Assembly (NCBI RefSeq): GCF_018271975.1
Contig: NZ_JAGUCN010000007.1
Location: 62,001 to 126,000, forward strand
Length of the DNA: 64,000 nucleotides
Origin: Carboxylicivirga mesophila
GTDB taxonomy: Bacteria; Bacteroidota; Bacteroidia; Bacteroidales; Marinilabiliaceae
Direction: 5' to 3'
The translations under genes and the position numbers were made by a program. The stretch's first letter is position 1, and every line of letters starts with the position of its first letter. Under the pieces are notes generated by a model, which saw only the letters and a program-made list of their open reading frames with translations, was not told the origin of the DNA and searched no databases. This document shows positions 49,101 to 58,400 of this stretch, one piece after another.

Positions 49101-49499
49101 CCACCTGTGAAATGGGAACCAGTAGCTGGTGATAAATTCTTTGGAGAATACCTCAAATCAGGTGTATATAAGCGCAAAGGTTCGGGTGAAGGGTATGTGA
49201 GCTGGAATGCAAAAATACCACAACCAGGTTCGTATGCAGTATATGCCTATGTGCCTAACATTGGCTTCCGTTTTGGTCGAAGAAGAGGGGGTAATGACAA
49301 CAGAGAAGCCGATTACAAGTTTACCGTGTCGCACGATGACGGTCAGGATGAAGTGACCATTACGGTTGGTAGCAATAACGATGGCTGGCAATACCTGGGC
49401 GAATACTATTTTTCAGCAGGCAATGCTCAAGTCTTATTATCAGATGACACCAGTAATGAGTTTGTAATAGGCGATGCTGTAAAGTGGGTTAGAAAGTAA
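46164..49499 (+). CDS. Giant ABC-2 permease with exported M1-peptidase-like and golvesin-like domains
   Basis: 1111 residues. The first 290 or so form an ABC-2-type membrane domain with six or seven helices (FFRIFALIILGFIIMF ... FLLSGIFVFLVISTG). The remaining 800 residues are extracytoplasmic: a region resembling the N-terminal and catalytic parts of M1 aminopeptidases as found in other fused ABC permeases (LTRESNWYPVVAD, YPFTNMELEVS, YPYKRFSVVEVP), but without any HExxH zinc motif, then a Gly/Arg-rich stretch (GMQGGGRGRFRGRFQ) and a C-terminal golvesin-like beta-sandwich (about 990-1111, GEGYVSWNAKIPQPGSYAVY). It is probably the membrane half of the transporter with the preceding ATPase; the exported part may bind a partner or substrate instead of cleaving it. 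Confidence 0.75.
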   Translation: MMSLFNIKTVARFESKTLFRSWFFRIFALIILGFIIMFNLFGLTGIADGGWPGRLLPSGAPYFNMWLLNIAQAVIAVFLSADFLGRDKKLDTTEAFYVRSMSNSDYVLGKTIGVLKVFLLLNFLVMLSSFLFTLIANEVSIPLSSYFIYPLLVALPTLIFILGLSFFTMTLIRNQAVTFVLLLGFLALSLFYLRNKYYGLFDVLGFYTPFMRSDFTGFPNLSITFAQRAMYLCMGVVLIMSTVWRLPRLEQQRFNKPFLLSGIFVFLVISTGSAWQVINNSYQANKLLSHVQTLNKGLKKAHYQIDEYHLQLNHKGETIACKAQLDLSLANSTDTEVILALNPGLKVTTCHLNGQKLDYKQEAHLITIQLPPLSDDTIRLALEYSGTTTDDAVYADISEEVKAADNRKDPLLAGKQYSFVQSDYVLLTRESNWYPVVADKQYWTSYPFTNMELEVSTKPMLTVVSQGMCDSLSNGQYRFRSEQPLNAYSVIIGDFEKYTTTIDSIEFSLYHHKKHTFYKEYFTELNDTISHVIKNVKGDFERKLGLSYPYKRFSVVEVPVNMHSYLRNWTLATENIMPEMVLFPENGGGVWQNDLANIKNRVKRRTEFSNEERSDKEMQIEVLKSYLGDNFISPSRFFFGRRQEGERHVENWGRYQVFPMYFTYNNRISESEYPLLTIALENYLHQRLSTSRRRDLGGLSSNDEVILKLRENSLRELINKEDVNTLGNVFASKGHQLFSNLKVNVGQSNFDKQLDKLLESTRFENQSVSDFTTDINHITKVDFKPIYDNWLNAAYNPAFLFSSVDVNEVKDGNRVRYFLKVTVTNKGDADGIIAFTVREGMQGGGRGRFRGRFQMDAEQDNEQSYLVEAGKSYEIGFLLDEEPRDVSVNTFLAENIPSNQTLIIREVNRNNKRIDFFEGARETTKGLNFQLSNEIIVDNEDDGFSLVNTGESRTVKDWWASMQNEEEDSGTYGMVRFWNPPVKWEPVAGDKFFGEYLKSGVYKRKGSGEGYVSWNAKIPQPGSYAVYAYVPNIGFRFGRRRGGNDNREADYKFTVSHDDGQDEVTITVGSNNDGWQYLGEYYFSAGNAQVLLSDDTSNEFVIGDAVKWVRK

Positions 49500-49593
49500 T
49501 TAATGAAGAGTTGATTACGGCCATGTTTGGATATGAAATAAATACAACTAAGAAACTAAAGAACGAATAATAATAAAGTCACATGAAACGAAT

Positions 49594-49642
49594 ATGAATT
49601 TTAGTATGCTAAACTACACACTTGAGCATGACTAAAATTCAT
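49594..49642 (+). repeat. Large hairpin in the leader of the TolC-like gene
   Basis: ATGAATTTTAGT+ATGCT (49594-49610) pairs with AGCAT (49625-49629) and ACTAAAATTCAT (49631-49642): 17 pairs with one bulged G and a 14-nt loop. No T-run follows, so it is a poor terminator; an operator or RNA switch-like leader is more likely. It lies 41 bp before the likely start of the channel gene. Confidence 0.6.
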
Positions 49643-49682
49643 CGTGAGTTCCATCTGACAAATGAAGATAAATTTTAAACAG

Positions 49683-51155
49683 ATGAAAAAAGTCTTAATT
49701 GCATTATGTCTGGTGTTGCTGAGCTCGCTATCGGGCAATGCGCAACGCCTGATGACTCTGCAACAATCGGTTGACGAGGCCTTAAAAAATAGCCCGCAGA
49801 TTGTGCGGATGAGACTCGGTTTGGAACGAACACGTGAATTACTGACTGCCCAGCGTGCCGCATTACGTTCTAACTTCCGGCTTAATCTCAATCCTTATAT
49901 ATATTCCAATAACCGGCAGTATGACGAGTTCAACCAGCAATGGTTTACTTCTGAGAGTACCCAAAGTAACGGAACATTTAGTGTGAGGCAGCCAGTGATA
50001 TGGACCGATGGTACTATTTCTTTGGAAAATACTTTTGGATACCGGGATAACTACAGTACTTCATCAGCCAACTCTTTTGAAGGGTTTAGCAATAACCTGC
50101 GCCTGAGTATCGATCAGCCTCTTTTTACCTATAATCGTACTAAGATGACGCTGAAAGAATTGGAGTTTGATCATGAAAATGCAAAACTAAACTACGCACT
50201 TGAAGCATTAAATGTAGAGAGACAGATTACGCAATACTTTTATCAAATCTATCAAAAGCAGATGGAAATGATCACATCACGTGAGGAATATGCCAATCGC
50301 AAGAAAAGTTTTGAGATAATCAGTAACAAGGTGGAAGCCGGGCTTACCGCCAAAGAGGAAATGTTACAGGCCGAACTAGATATGATGACCAGTCAATCAA
50401 CGGTTCAGAATAATGAGGTTGAGTTGGAGAATATCAAAGATAATTTTAAGCAGATGTTGGGCTTGCCGCTTTCGGAAGAGCTAATGGTGATAGCCGAAGT
50501 ATCTGTGTTGCCAGTGGATATTGATTTAAGTATGGCCACCAATTTTGCGCTGGCCAACCGCATGGAGATTCGTCAACGACAGATTGATATTGAAACCGGG
50601 CAGTTTGAGCTGATAAAAACCAATGCCACCAATGAGTTCAAAGGTAACCTGAATGTGTCGGTGGGTCTGTTTGGTGAGAATGAAAAGATAAAAGGTATTT
50701 ATGATAATCCCAACGATAATGAGGATATCCGCTTTAGTCTGGAAATACCGCTATTTGACTGGGGTGAGAAAAAAGCTCGTATGCGGGCAGCCGAAGCATC
50801 ACTGCAAACCAGTGAATATAATTTGCAGGACGAACAAAAGACCATCCGACTGGATATCCGTAAAATAGATCGCAGTATCAAAAATGCATTGATACAGATT
50901 GATATTGCCCGCAAGAACGAAGAAAATGCCCAGTTAACCTACGAAATCAACCTGGAGAAATATCGCAATGGTGACTTGACCAGTATGGATCTGAACCTGT
51001 TTCAAAACCAGTTAACCCAAAAGAAAAATGCGCTTACAGCCGAACTGATAAGTTATAAGCTGGAGCTGTTGAATATGAAGCTACAAACGCTTTACGACTT
51101 TGAACAGCAGCGCAGCATCATTGATGATGTAATGAAATATGAAATGATTCAGTAA
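49683..51155 (+). CDS. TolC-family outer-membrane efflux channel
   Basis: Start taken at ATG 49683 (MKKVLIALCLVLLSS, cleavage near GNAQ), 490 residues; ATG 49662 would add seven residues. Two repeats of long amphipathic helices with short strands, as in the outer membrane factor family: LMTLQQSVDEALKNSPQIV at the start, RQPVIWTDGTISLENTF, SFEGFSNNLRLSIDQPLFTYNR, later RFSLEIPLFDWGEKKARMR, and ENAQLTYEINLEKYRNGDLTSMDL. It should form the exit duct for the pump proteins encoded immediately downstream. It lies 33 bp before the longest form of the adaptor gene. Confidence 0.92.
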   Translation: MKKVLIALCLVLLSSLSGNAQRLMTLQQSVDEALKNSPQIVRMRLGLERTRELLTAQRAALRSNFRLNLNPYIYSNNRQYDEFNQQWFTSESTQSNGTFSVRQPVIWTDGTISLENTFGYRDNYSTSSANSFEGFSNNLRLSIDQPLFTYNRTKMTLKELEFDHENAKLNYALEALNVERQITQYFYQIYQKQMEMITSREEYANRKKSFEIISNKVEAGLTAKEEMLQAELDMMTSQSTVQNNEVELENIKDNFKQMLGLPLSEELMVIAEVSVLPVDIDLSMATNFALANRMEIRQRQIDIETGQFELIKTNATNEFKGNLNVSVGLFGENEKIKGIYDNPNDNEDIRFSLEIPLFDWGEKKARMRAAEASLQTSEYNLQDEQKTIRLDIRKIDRSIKNALIQIDIARKNEENAQLTYEINLEKYRNGDLTSMDLNLFQNQLTQKKNALTAELISYKLELLNMKLQTLYDFEQQRSIIDDVMKYEMIQ

Positions 51156-51220
51156 TACCAACTACTAACTATTGAAAGAATATAATCATGATAACAACTA
51201 AATACTTTCCCGTAGCAAAC

Positions 51221-52273
51221 ATGTACAAGGCCGTTTTTCTGGTGGTACTATCTGGCCTGTTAATGTCAGCTTGTAAGAATGAAGCCACTAATTTCAATAC
51301 TGATGTGGCTGTAAACGTTTCTGTACAAGAGGTGGAGAAAAAGCCAATTGAGCAGACTTTAATAACCACTGGTTCTATCAAGCCTGAGCTGGAAATTGCC
51401 GTAAAAACAGAGCTGGCAGCTAATTACTATTTGCAGAAAAACCCAAAAACCGGTCAACCTTATAAAATGGGTGATTTTGTAAATAAAGGCCAGTTGATAA
51501 TTCTGTTGGAAGACAAGGAATACAGTAACAACGCCAATATTGAAGGGGCCGAGCTCGATATGGAAATTTCAGAAATGGAATATGAGAAGCAGCAGGCTCT
51601 GTATGAGAAAGGTGGTGTTACCAAACGCGAATTGGTCAATTCAGAAAAAACCTTGCTAACGTCCAAACAGACCTATGAAAATGCTGAGCTTAGCATTGCC
51701 AAGTTGAGTATCAGGGCTCCTTTTTCAGGTATAATCACTGACTTGCCTTATTACTCGCCAGGTATACGCATCGAAAACGGGCAGGAAGTGTTAAGCATGA
51801 TGAACTATTCTACCATGCTGTTGGATTTAAGCATGCCCGAAAACCTGATGGGGCAAGTGCAGATTAATCAGCCAGCCAACATCATGAATTATGCTCTGCC
51901 CGATGATACACTTAAAGGTAGAATTACAGAGCTATCACCTGCAATTGATATGGAGGCCCGCACATTTAAAGGGCGTATCAGGGTGATTAATAAGCAGGAA
52001 TTGTTAAAACCTGGAATGTTTGTTAAGGCCGAGATTGTTGTTGAACAGCGCGATAGTGCATTGGTAATACCCAAAGACGTGGTGTTGACAGAAGGGAACC
52101 GAAAAATGGTGTTTATTGCCAAAAATTCAGCTGCCGAAAAACGATATATACGTACCGGGATTGAAACATTAACAGAGATTGAGGTGACGGAAGGATTAAA
52201 AGTGAATGAAAGGCTTATTGTTAAAGGTTTTGAGACGCTTAAAGATCGGTCTAAAGTGAAAGTAGTTAAGTAA
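51221..52273 (+). CDS. RND periplasmic adaptor (membrane fusion protein), lipoprotein
   Basis: Start placed at ATG 51221 (MYKAVFLVVLSGLLMSAC), as the signal with lipobox LMSAC begins there; an ATG at 51188 would add eleven residues. The protein has the MFP layout: split biotinyl-lipoyl-like domain (GDFVNKGQLIILLEDKEY; LSIRAPFSGIITDLPYYSPG), a short alpha-hairpin between them (about 100-150), beta-barrel (MPENLMGQVQINQPANI ... ARTFKGRIRVIN) and membrane-proximal domain (VLTEGNRKMVFIAKN). It links inner-membrane pump and TolC-like channel. It is 78 bp ahead of the first RND gene. Confidence 0.93.
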   Translation: MYKAVFLVVLSGLLMSACKNEATNFNTDVAVNVSVQEVEKKPIEQTLITTGSIKPELEIAVKTELAANYYLQKNPKTGQPYKMGDFVNKGQLIILLEDKEYSNNANIEGAELDMEISEMEYEKQQALYEKGGVTKRELVNSEKTLLTSKQTYENAELSIAKLSIRAPFSGIITDLPYYSPGIRIENGQEVLSMMNYSTMLLDLSMPENLMGQVQINQPANIMNYALPDDTLKGRITELSPAIDMEARTFKGRIRVINKQELLKPGMFVKAEIVVEQRDSALVIPKDVVLTEGNRKMVFIAKNSAAEKRYIRTGIETLTEIEVTEGLKVNERLIVKGFETLKDRSKVKVVK

Positions 52274-52351
52274 ATAACGCAATGGATTTAAGTTGCATTA
52301 CGGAACTAACATCACCTAAGTGCAAATCCTAAATCTCTAATTTGAAAATAT

Positions 52352-55300
52352 ATGAGAGCAATTTCTCGATTTTCTGTCAACTATCCGGTTACCGTTCTAA
52401 TGATAGTTTTGGGTATCATCTTATTGGGCGGTATTTCGTTAACGCGGCTGGGTACAGATCTATTTCCCGATTTACAAAATCCAAAAATATATGCCGAGAT
52501 TGTAGCCGGTGAACGGTCGCCTGAAGAAATAGAAAAGCGTTTTGTTGAGCAGGTTGAAGCCCTTGCGGTGCGCCAAAGTGGTGTGCTGAATGTGTCATCG
52601 GTCAGTCGTGTTGGTTCAGCAGTAGTAACTGTTGAATATGACTGGGGAAAAGATATTGATGAGGCATTTCTTGATCTTCAAAAAGCATTGACCCAAATCA
52701 GTCAGGATGAAGATGTGGAAGAGTTAAATATCTCGCGCTTCGATCCTAATGCATCACCTGTAATCAAAGCGGCTTTCAGCAATGATGATGTGCAGGATAT
52801 GAATGCCCTTAGAAAAGTGGCTGAAAACTACATCCGCAATGAGCTGATTCGTATAGAGGGGATTGCTGATATCCGTATTTCAGGTGAAGAAGAGGCTGAA
52901 GTGATGGTGGTGGCTGATCCGCAATTGCTGGATGCCAATGGTCTGACGACTGCTTCTGTGTTGACAACCATCAATAATTTTAATCAGAATGTATCGGGTG
53001 GTTCCATTGAAGAGATGGGACAACGATATATTATTAAAGGCTTAAGTGCACTCACTGCGCTTAACGATGTGGAAAACCTGGTTGTAAAACTGAACCAGCC
53101 AGGTAGTGCTGATAATACTGCTCAACAAGCAGGCTCAGCCAGTCAGTCTTCACCGGTCTTGCTGAAAGATGTAGCCAGAGTGATGCTTCAGAACCGCGAA
53201 CCCGAAAGTATTGTGCGCTTAAATGGACAGCGCTGTCTGGGCATTTCTATTTATAAGGAAACACGCTTTAATACAGTTGAGGCCGTTGAAAAGCTGGAAG
53301 AAGCTTTTGTTAGTATTCAACAGCGTTTACCTGGTTATAAACTACAGGTCATTAATAATCAGGGGGCTTTTATTCAAAGTGCCATTGGTGAGGTGCAGGA
53401 AAGTGCGTTGATAGGTATTGTATTGGCCGTATTTATCTTGTTTGTTTTTCTGCGTCGCTTTGGTGTCACCCTCATTGTCAGTCTGGCCATTCCTATATCC
53501 ATCATAGCCACGTTTAATCTCATGTATTTTAATGGTTTGACATTGAATATAATGACCTTGGGCGGTCTGGCGCTTGGTGCCGGTATGTTGGTTGATAATG
53601 CCATTGTGGTGGTGGAAAATATAGTCCGTAAACTGGAAGAAGGCCTATCCGTTAAGGAGGCAGCTGTGCTTGGGACTTCAGAAGTTGGAGGAGCCTTAAC
53701 AGCTTCTACACTCACTACCATTGTTGTGTTTTTACCCATTGTTTACCTGCATGGTGCATCGGGTGAGTTATTTAAAGATCAGGCCTGGACCGTGGCCTTT
53801 TCCTTGCTGTCATCATTGGTGGTGGCCTTATTGGTAATTCCTGTGTTGAGTGTATTGGTATTTAAAACAAAACAGACAGCAAGGCCTGCAATGGCTCCTA
53901 AAGAAAAAGGGTTTAAAGCCTATCAACGCTTTTTAGAAAAAGTATTGGAGCGCAGAGCAGCGGTATTGTTTGGTGCCATTGCATTAGTGACTGTCACAGT
54001 GTTAATCATGCCCATGGTAGGCAGCGAGTTTATGCCCGAAACACAATCGAACGAGGTAACTGTTGAGGCCATTTTTCCTGCTGGTACATCACTTAACAGG
54101 ACTGATGCTACCTTGAACCAGATGGAAGAGATGGTCATGTCAGCTTTTGGCGATCAGTTGAAGTGGATATATACACATGCCGGCCCTGAAACAGCTAGTG
54201 AGATTGCTTCAACAGGTGAGCAAGGCGAGAATACCGGATTTATTAAACTGGTGCTCAATGAGGATGTACATGCGTCGTTTAGTGAAATAATTGGTGCATT
54301 GAATAATCTATTTGCTGATATCGAAGGATTGGAGATGCGTTTTGTTCAGGATCAGTCGGCTTTGCAAACCCTTTTAGGTACTGATGAAGCACCTCTGGTA
54401 ATAGAAATTGAGGATGATAATAAGGATAACCTGGAGGCTTCAGCACGTCAGCTAACTGATTTTATTCGTCAGCAGCATGAAATATACAATGTGAAGAGTT
54501 CACTGGAAGATGGTGCCCCTGAAGTTAATGTGGTCATCGATCGGGTCAGGGCAGGTATTTTTGACCTCAATGTTTCCAGCATCATGAATAACTTATCCGA
54601 TTACCTATCTAAAAAAGATGCCGGTCGAATGGAAGTGAGAGGTGAATTAACGAATATATCGCTACAAACACCCGATGTACGCCTCGATGAATTGGCCAGT
54701 ATTAAAATATCAGAAGGTGCTAAAGAAGTATTATTATCCGAGGTGGCCAGCATTACGATAGGTAAAGCGCCACGCGAGGTATTGCGAAATAACCAAAAGC
54801 GTGTGATTCGACTGAGTGCTAATGTGACAGATGACCGGCCATTTGATCATTTTGTTACGGAGTTGGAACAAGCCATTGAGCAATTACCATTGGAGGCTAC
54901 ATCCACAGTTAAAGTACTGGGTGAGGAAGAAAAGCGAAAGGATGCCTTTGGAAATCTTCAGTTTGCTTTAATACTATCCATTATTTTGGTTTACATGGTA
55001 ATGGCCTCACAGTTTGAGTCGCTTTTGCACCCATTTACTATTCTGTTGACTGTGCCATTGGCAGGCGTTGGGGCTGTTTGGGCATTTTTCCTGCTTGGAC
55101 ATACGTTTAACATCATGGCCTACATAGGTATTGTGATGTTGGCGGGTATAGCGGTTAATGATTCTATTATTCTGGTGGATGCCATTAATCAATACAAGCG
55201 AAACGGAATGGCGCTTAAGAGCGCGATTGTGGCGGCAGGACAGCAGCGTGTCAGGCCTATTTTAATGACCAGTTTAACCACTATTTTGGCACTCTTGCCT

Positions 55301-55450
55301 CTTACTTTTGGCTTTGGTGATAGTGCGGCATTACGGGCACCCATGGCCATCGCTGTTATTGGTGGCTTGATGACATCAACCTTGTTAACGCTGGTGGTTA
55401 TTCCGTGTGTTTATTATGTATTCGATAATTGGTTTAGTCGTTCAAAATAG
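52352..55450 (+). CDS. RND-family efflux pump subunit
   Basis: 1032 residues, typical for HAE-type RND pumps: helix 1 (NYPVTVLMIVLGIILLGG), two large periplasmic loops, the helix 2-6 block and, in helix 4, GAGMLVDNAIVVVENI. Asp415 corresponds to the first of the two proton-relay Asp of AcrB; the second is Asn. The C-terminal half repeats the layout, with the block VYMVMASQFESLLHPFTILLTVP and helix 10-12. It is followed after 11 bp by a second RND gene; such tandem pairs can form mixed trimers (as in MdtBC). The substrate is unknown. Confidence 0.94.
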   Translation: MRAISRFSVNYPVTVLMIVLGIILLGGISLTRLGTDLFPDLQNPKIYAEIVAGERSPEEIEKRFVEQVEALAVRQSGVLNVSSVSRVGSAVVTVEYDWGKDIDEAFLDLQKALTQISQDEDVEELNISRFDPNASPVIKAAFSNDDVQDMNALRKVAENYIRNELIRIEGIADIRISGEEEAEVMVVADPQLLDANGLTTASVLTTINNFNQNVSGGSIEEMGQRYIIKGLSALTALNDVENLVVKLNQPGSADNTAQQAGSASQSSPVLLKDVARVMLQNREPESIVRLNGQRCLGISIYKETRFNTVEAVEKLEEAFVSIQQRLPGYKLQVINNQGAFIQSAIGEVQESALIGIVLAVFILFVFLRRFGVTLIVSLAIPISIIATFNLMYFNGLTLNIMTLGGLALGAGMLVDNAIVVVENIVRKLEEGLSVKEAAVLGTSEVGGALTASTLTTIVVFLPIVYLHGASGELFKDQAWTVAFSLLSSLVVALLVIPVLSVLVFKTKQTARPAMAPKEKGFKAYQRFLEKVLERRAAVLFGAIALVTVTVLIMPMVGSEFMPETQSNEVTVEAIFPAGTSLNRTDATLNQMEEMVMSAFGDQLKWIYTHAGPETASEIASTGEQGENTGFIKLVLNEDVHASFSEIIGALNNLFADIEGLEMRFVQDQSALQTLLGTDEAPLVIEIEDDNKDNLEASARQLTDFIRQQHEIYNVKSSLEDGAPEVNVVIDRVRAGIFDLNVSSIMNNLSDYLSKKDAGRMEVRGELTNISLQTPDVRLDELASIKISEGAKEVLLSEVASITIGKAPREVLRNNQKRVIRLSANVTDDRPFDHFVTELEQAIEQLPLEATSTVKVLGEEEKRKDAFGNLQFALILSIILVYMVMASQFESLLHPFTILLTVPLAGVGAVWAFFLLGHTFNIMAYIGIVMLAGIAVNDSIILVDAINQYKRNGMALKSAIVAAGQQRVRPILMTSLTTILALLPLTFGFGDSAALRAPMAIAVIGGLMTSTLLTLVVIPCVYYVFDNWFSRSK

Positions 55451-55461
55451 ATTTGACAGGT

Positions 55462-58400
55462 ATGAGAGAATTAATTAACAGAAAAGTACTTGTCAGTATG
55501 CTGTTTGTTGCCCTAACCATGTTAGGGGTGATATCCTATCGGCAGTTATCCTTCGAACTAATACCTAATACCGAATACCCTATGTTGTTTGTGCAAGTGG
55601 GAGCAACAACAGAGTTGGACCCCAAGCATATGGAGCAGGAGGGCGTGATTCCTATTGAAGGCATCATTGGTACATTGGAGGGTATTGAAAAAATTGAGAC
55701 GCGAGTGGGACCGCAGCGAGCTATGATATTTGTTTACCTCACGCGCAATGCCGATGTAAAATACAGTTACCTTAAACTGGTAGAAAAAATAGAGGGAGCT
55801 GCCAATGTGTTGCCCGAAAACATGATGGCGCAAGTGTTTAAAGCTGATGTTGAGCAGATGAACAGTCAGTTTATGACCGTTCAGGTGAGGGGTGAAGGCG
55901 GTGTGGATCGCGTTCGCAATGTTGTTGAGCAAGATATACTGCCAAAGCTGGAAAGTATTGATGGTATTTCATCCATACAAGTGTCAGGTGGTCGGCAGAA
56001 GTCGGTTGAAATCATTTTCCAGCAGGATGTGCTCGATAGCTATGGTTTAACCACGGGGCGCATCCGGCAGCTAATCACTTCAGGACAGAACGAGAAGGTA
56101 TTTGCCGGTAAGGTGGTTAAGGGCCAGATGAAGTATTATGTAACAGCAGAGGCCGACTATAATCATATCAGTGATATCGAAAATATAGTCGTCAAATCGG
56201 AAGGGCCTGTGTTGCTTAAAGATGTGGCACAAATCAATTTCAGCGTTAAGGAGGAAGATTCTTATAGCCGTGTTAATGGTCTCGAATCAGTTTCGCTGGC
56301 CATCGCTAAAGATGCCCAGGTGAATATGATAGAACTATCGGATAACACCTTGAAGCAGATAGCTCAAATCAACAGGGAATATCAGGAGAAGGGCATTGAA
56401 CTGGTAGTTGTAACCAACCAGGCCGAAACAATGGAAAGCAACCTAGATTCGATCATTGAGTTGGCTTTTGTTGGCGGTATATTAGCCATTTTTATTTTAT
56501 GGATTTTCTTGAATAACATCCCCCTTGTTGGCATGGTGATGCTTTCGGTGCCATTATCGGTTTATGGCGCTTTTAATTTCTTTTTTGCTGCCGATATATC
56601 CATTAATATGCTCACATTAGTTGGGTTGGCGCTGGCCATTGGTATGTTGCTCGACAACAGTGTGGTGGTCATGGAAAACATTTACCGGGTAGCTTCTGGA
56701 GGAGGCGGTGACAGCACCAGTAGTGTAGTAACAGGAACCAAAGAGGTGTGGCGATCCGTGACAGCAGCTACGCTCACCACAGTATCAGTATTTCTGCCCT
56801 TCGTGTTTTCGGAGCAAATGCTTTTTCGCGAAATTGCCAAGCACATCAGTGTGTCTATTATTTCAACACTCATGGTGTCCTTGCTGGTGGCTCTCATCTT
56901 AATACCTATGCTGACTCACCTGTTTCTATCCGGCATTGTCAAATACCGTATTGAAGCCCTTGAGAAACTGGATTTACACAATAAGCTGGTTCAATATTAT
57001 ATCCTTCTGCTGAAAGCCACGCTTCGAAAACCAGCTGCCACTATTATGGGAGTGTTGCTGGTGTTCTTCGTTGTGCTTATTGTCAGTATTGGATTAAGTA
57101 TCACTACCCGGCAAGAAGCTGAAACCACTGAATTTAACATTGGTGTGGAGATGCCGTCGGGCTCAATGCTTTCCAATACCGATCAGGTGGTGAGGGAGAT
57201 AGAGAGTCGATTGGAATCACTGGAAGAGAAAAAGGATGTGGTCTGTCAGGTTTATGAAGATGAAGCCGCCGTGTCTGTCATCCTGCAAGATGATTATAAG
57301 CGTATCGCCCGGCGTTCGATACCCGAAATAAAGGCTGACATTCAAAATCGCATCAGTGAGATTGAAGGAGGGGAGATAAGCCTCTCGCAAAGTGCTACAG
57401 CTGCAATGGGAGGCGGTGGCGGATTTGGCTCCAACCCAGGCCTGGACATGATGGGGTTTTTGGGGCTGGGTGAACAGGAAGAGAAAGTCGTTATCAAAGG
57501 CGAAGATTATGATCAGATGCTGATGGTTGCCAATGATGTTAAATATTGGCTGGAGAATGAAATAGACAACCTTCAGCGCGCCCGGGTATCTTCTGCCAAT
57601 AAACGACCGGAAATCCATTTGGGCATGGATGCCTATCTCATGGGGCTGTTAAATATTGCTCCTTCAAACGTGGTTTCAGAGTTGTTTACCTTTCGCTCAG
57701 AGGTTAGTTCAGGCGGACAATTAAAGGTGAATGATGAGGTCTATGACATTATTATGAAAACGGTTGATAATGATCTGCCTGATGAAGCTCCGCCAAAAAC
57801 GATGGATGATCTGCAAAAGCTGAATGTGACTAATAATGCAGGGGCCATTGTACCGCTAAGCGACTTCTCTGAAATAAATTATGCATCAGGTCGTACTGAG
57901 ATATTGCGGGTTAATCAGGAGAAACAGATCGAGGTAAGCTATCAGTTTTCAGATGAAGTTAATGCATCAAAAGCATTGCTGGAAGATGCACGTGCGCAGG
58001 TAGATGAGCTGGTGGCTTCTATTCCTGTTTCTTCAAAGGTGTCGTTAAAAGTCATACATGAAGAGGATACTTTTGCCGAGTTTAAGTTTTTAGGCTTGAT
58101 AGGTTTGTTACTGGTGTTTATGATTCTGGCTTCTGTTTTTGAATCATTAACGGCGCCTGTGGTTATGCTGTTTTCTGTACCATTGGCAGCAATCGGTTCA
58201 CTTTTAGCGCTGGTCTTAACTGGTAATTCATTATTAAATACGCACACTTTTATTGGGTTTTTAATTCTTCTGGGTGTAGTTGTTAACAATGGTATACTGT
58301 TAATCGATTATTCAAGGCAACTTAGAAGACAGGGGTATAACCATGCGCGAGCGCTTATGCAGGCAGGAATTTCGCGTATTCGCCCCATAGCCATTACGGC

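Noticed and set aside
46164-49499. Calling the giant permease an active aminopeptidase
   Set aside because: No HExxH or downstream zinc Glu motif is present in the exported half; only general similarity to M1-type fused permeases is seen.
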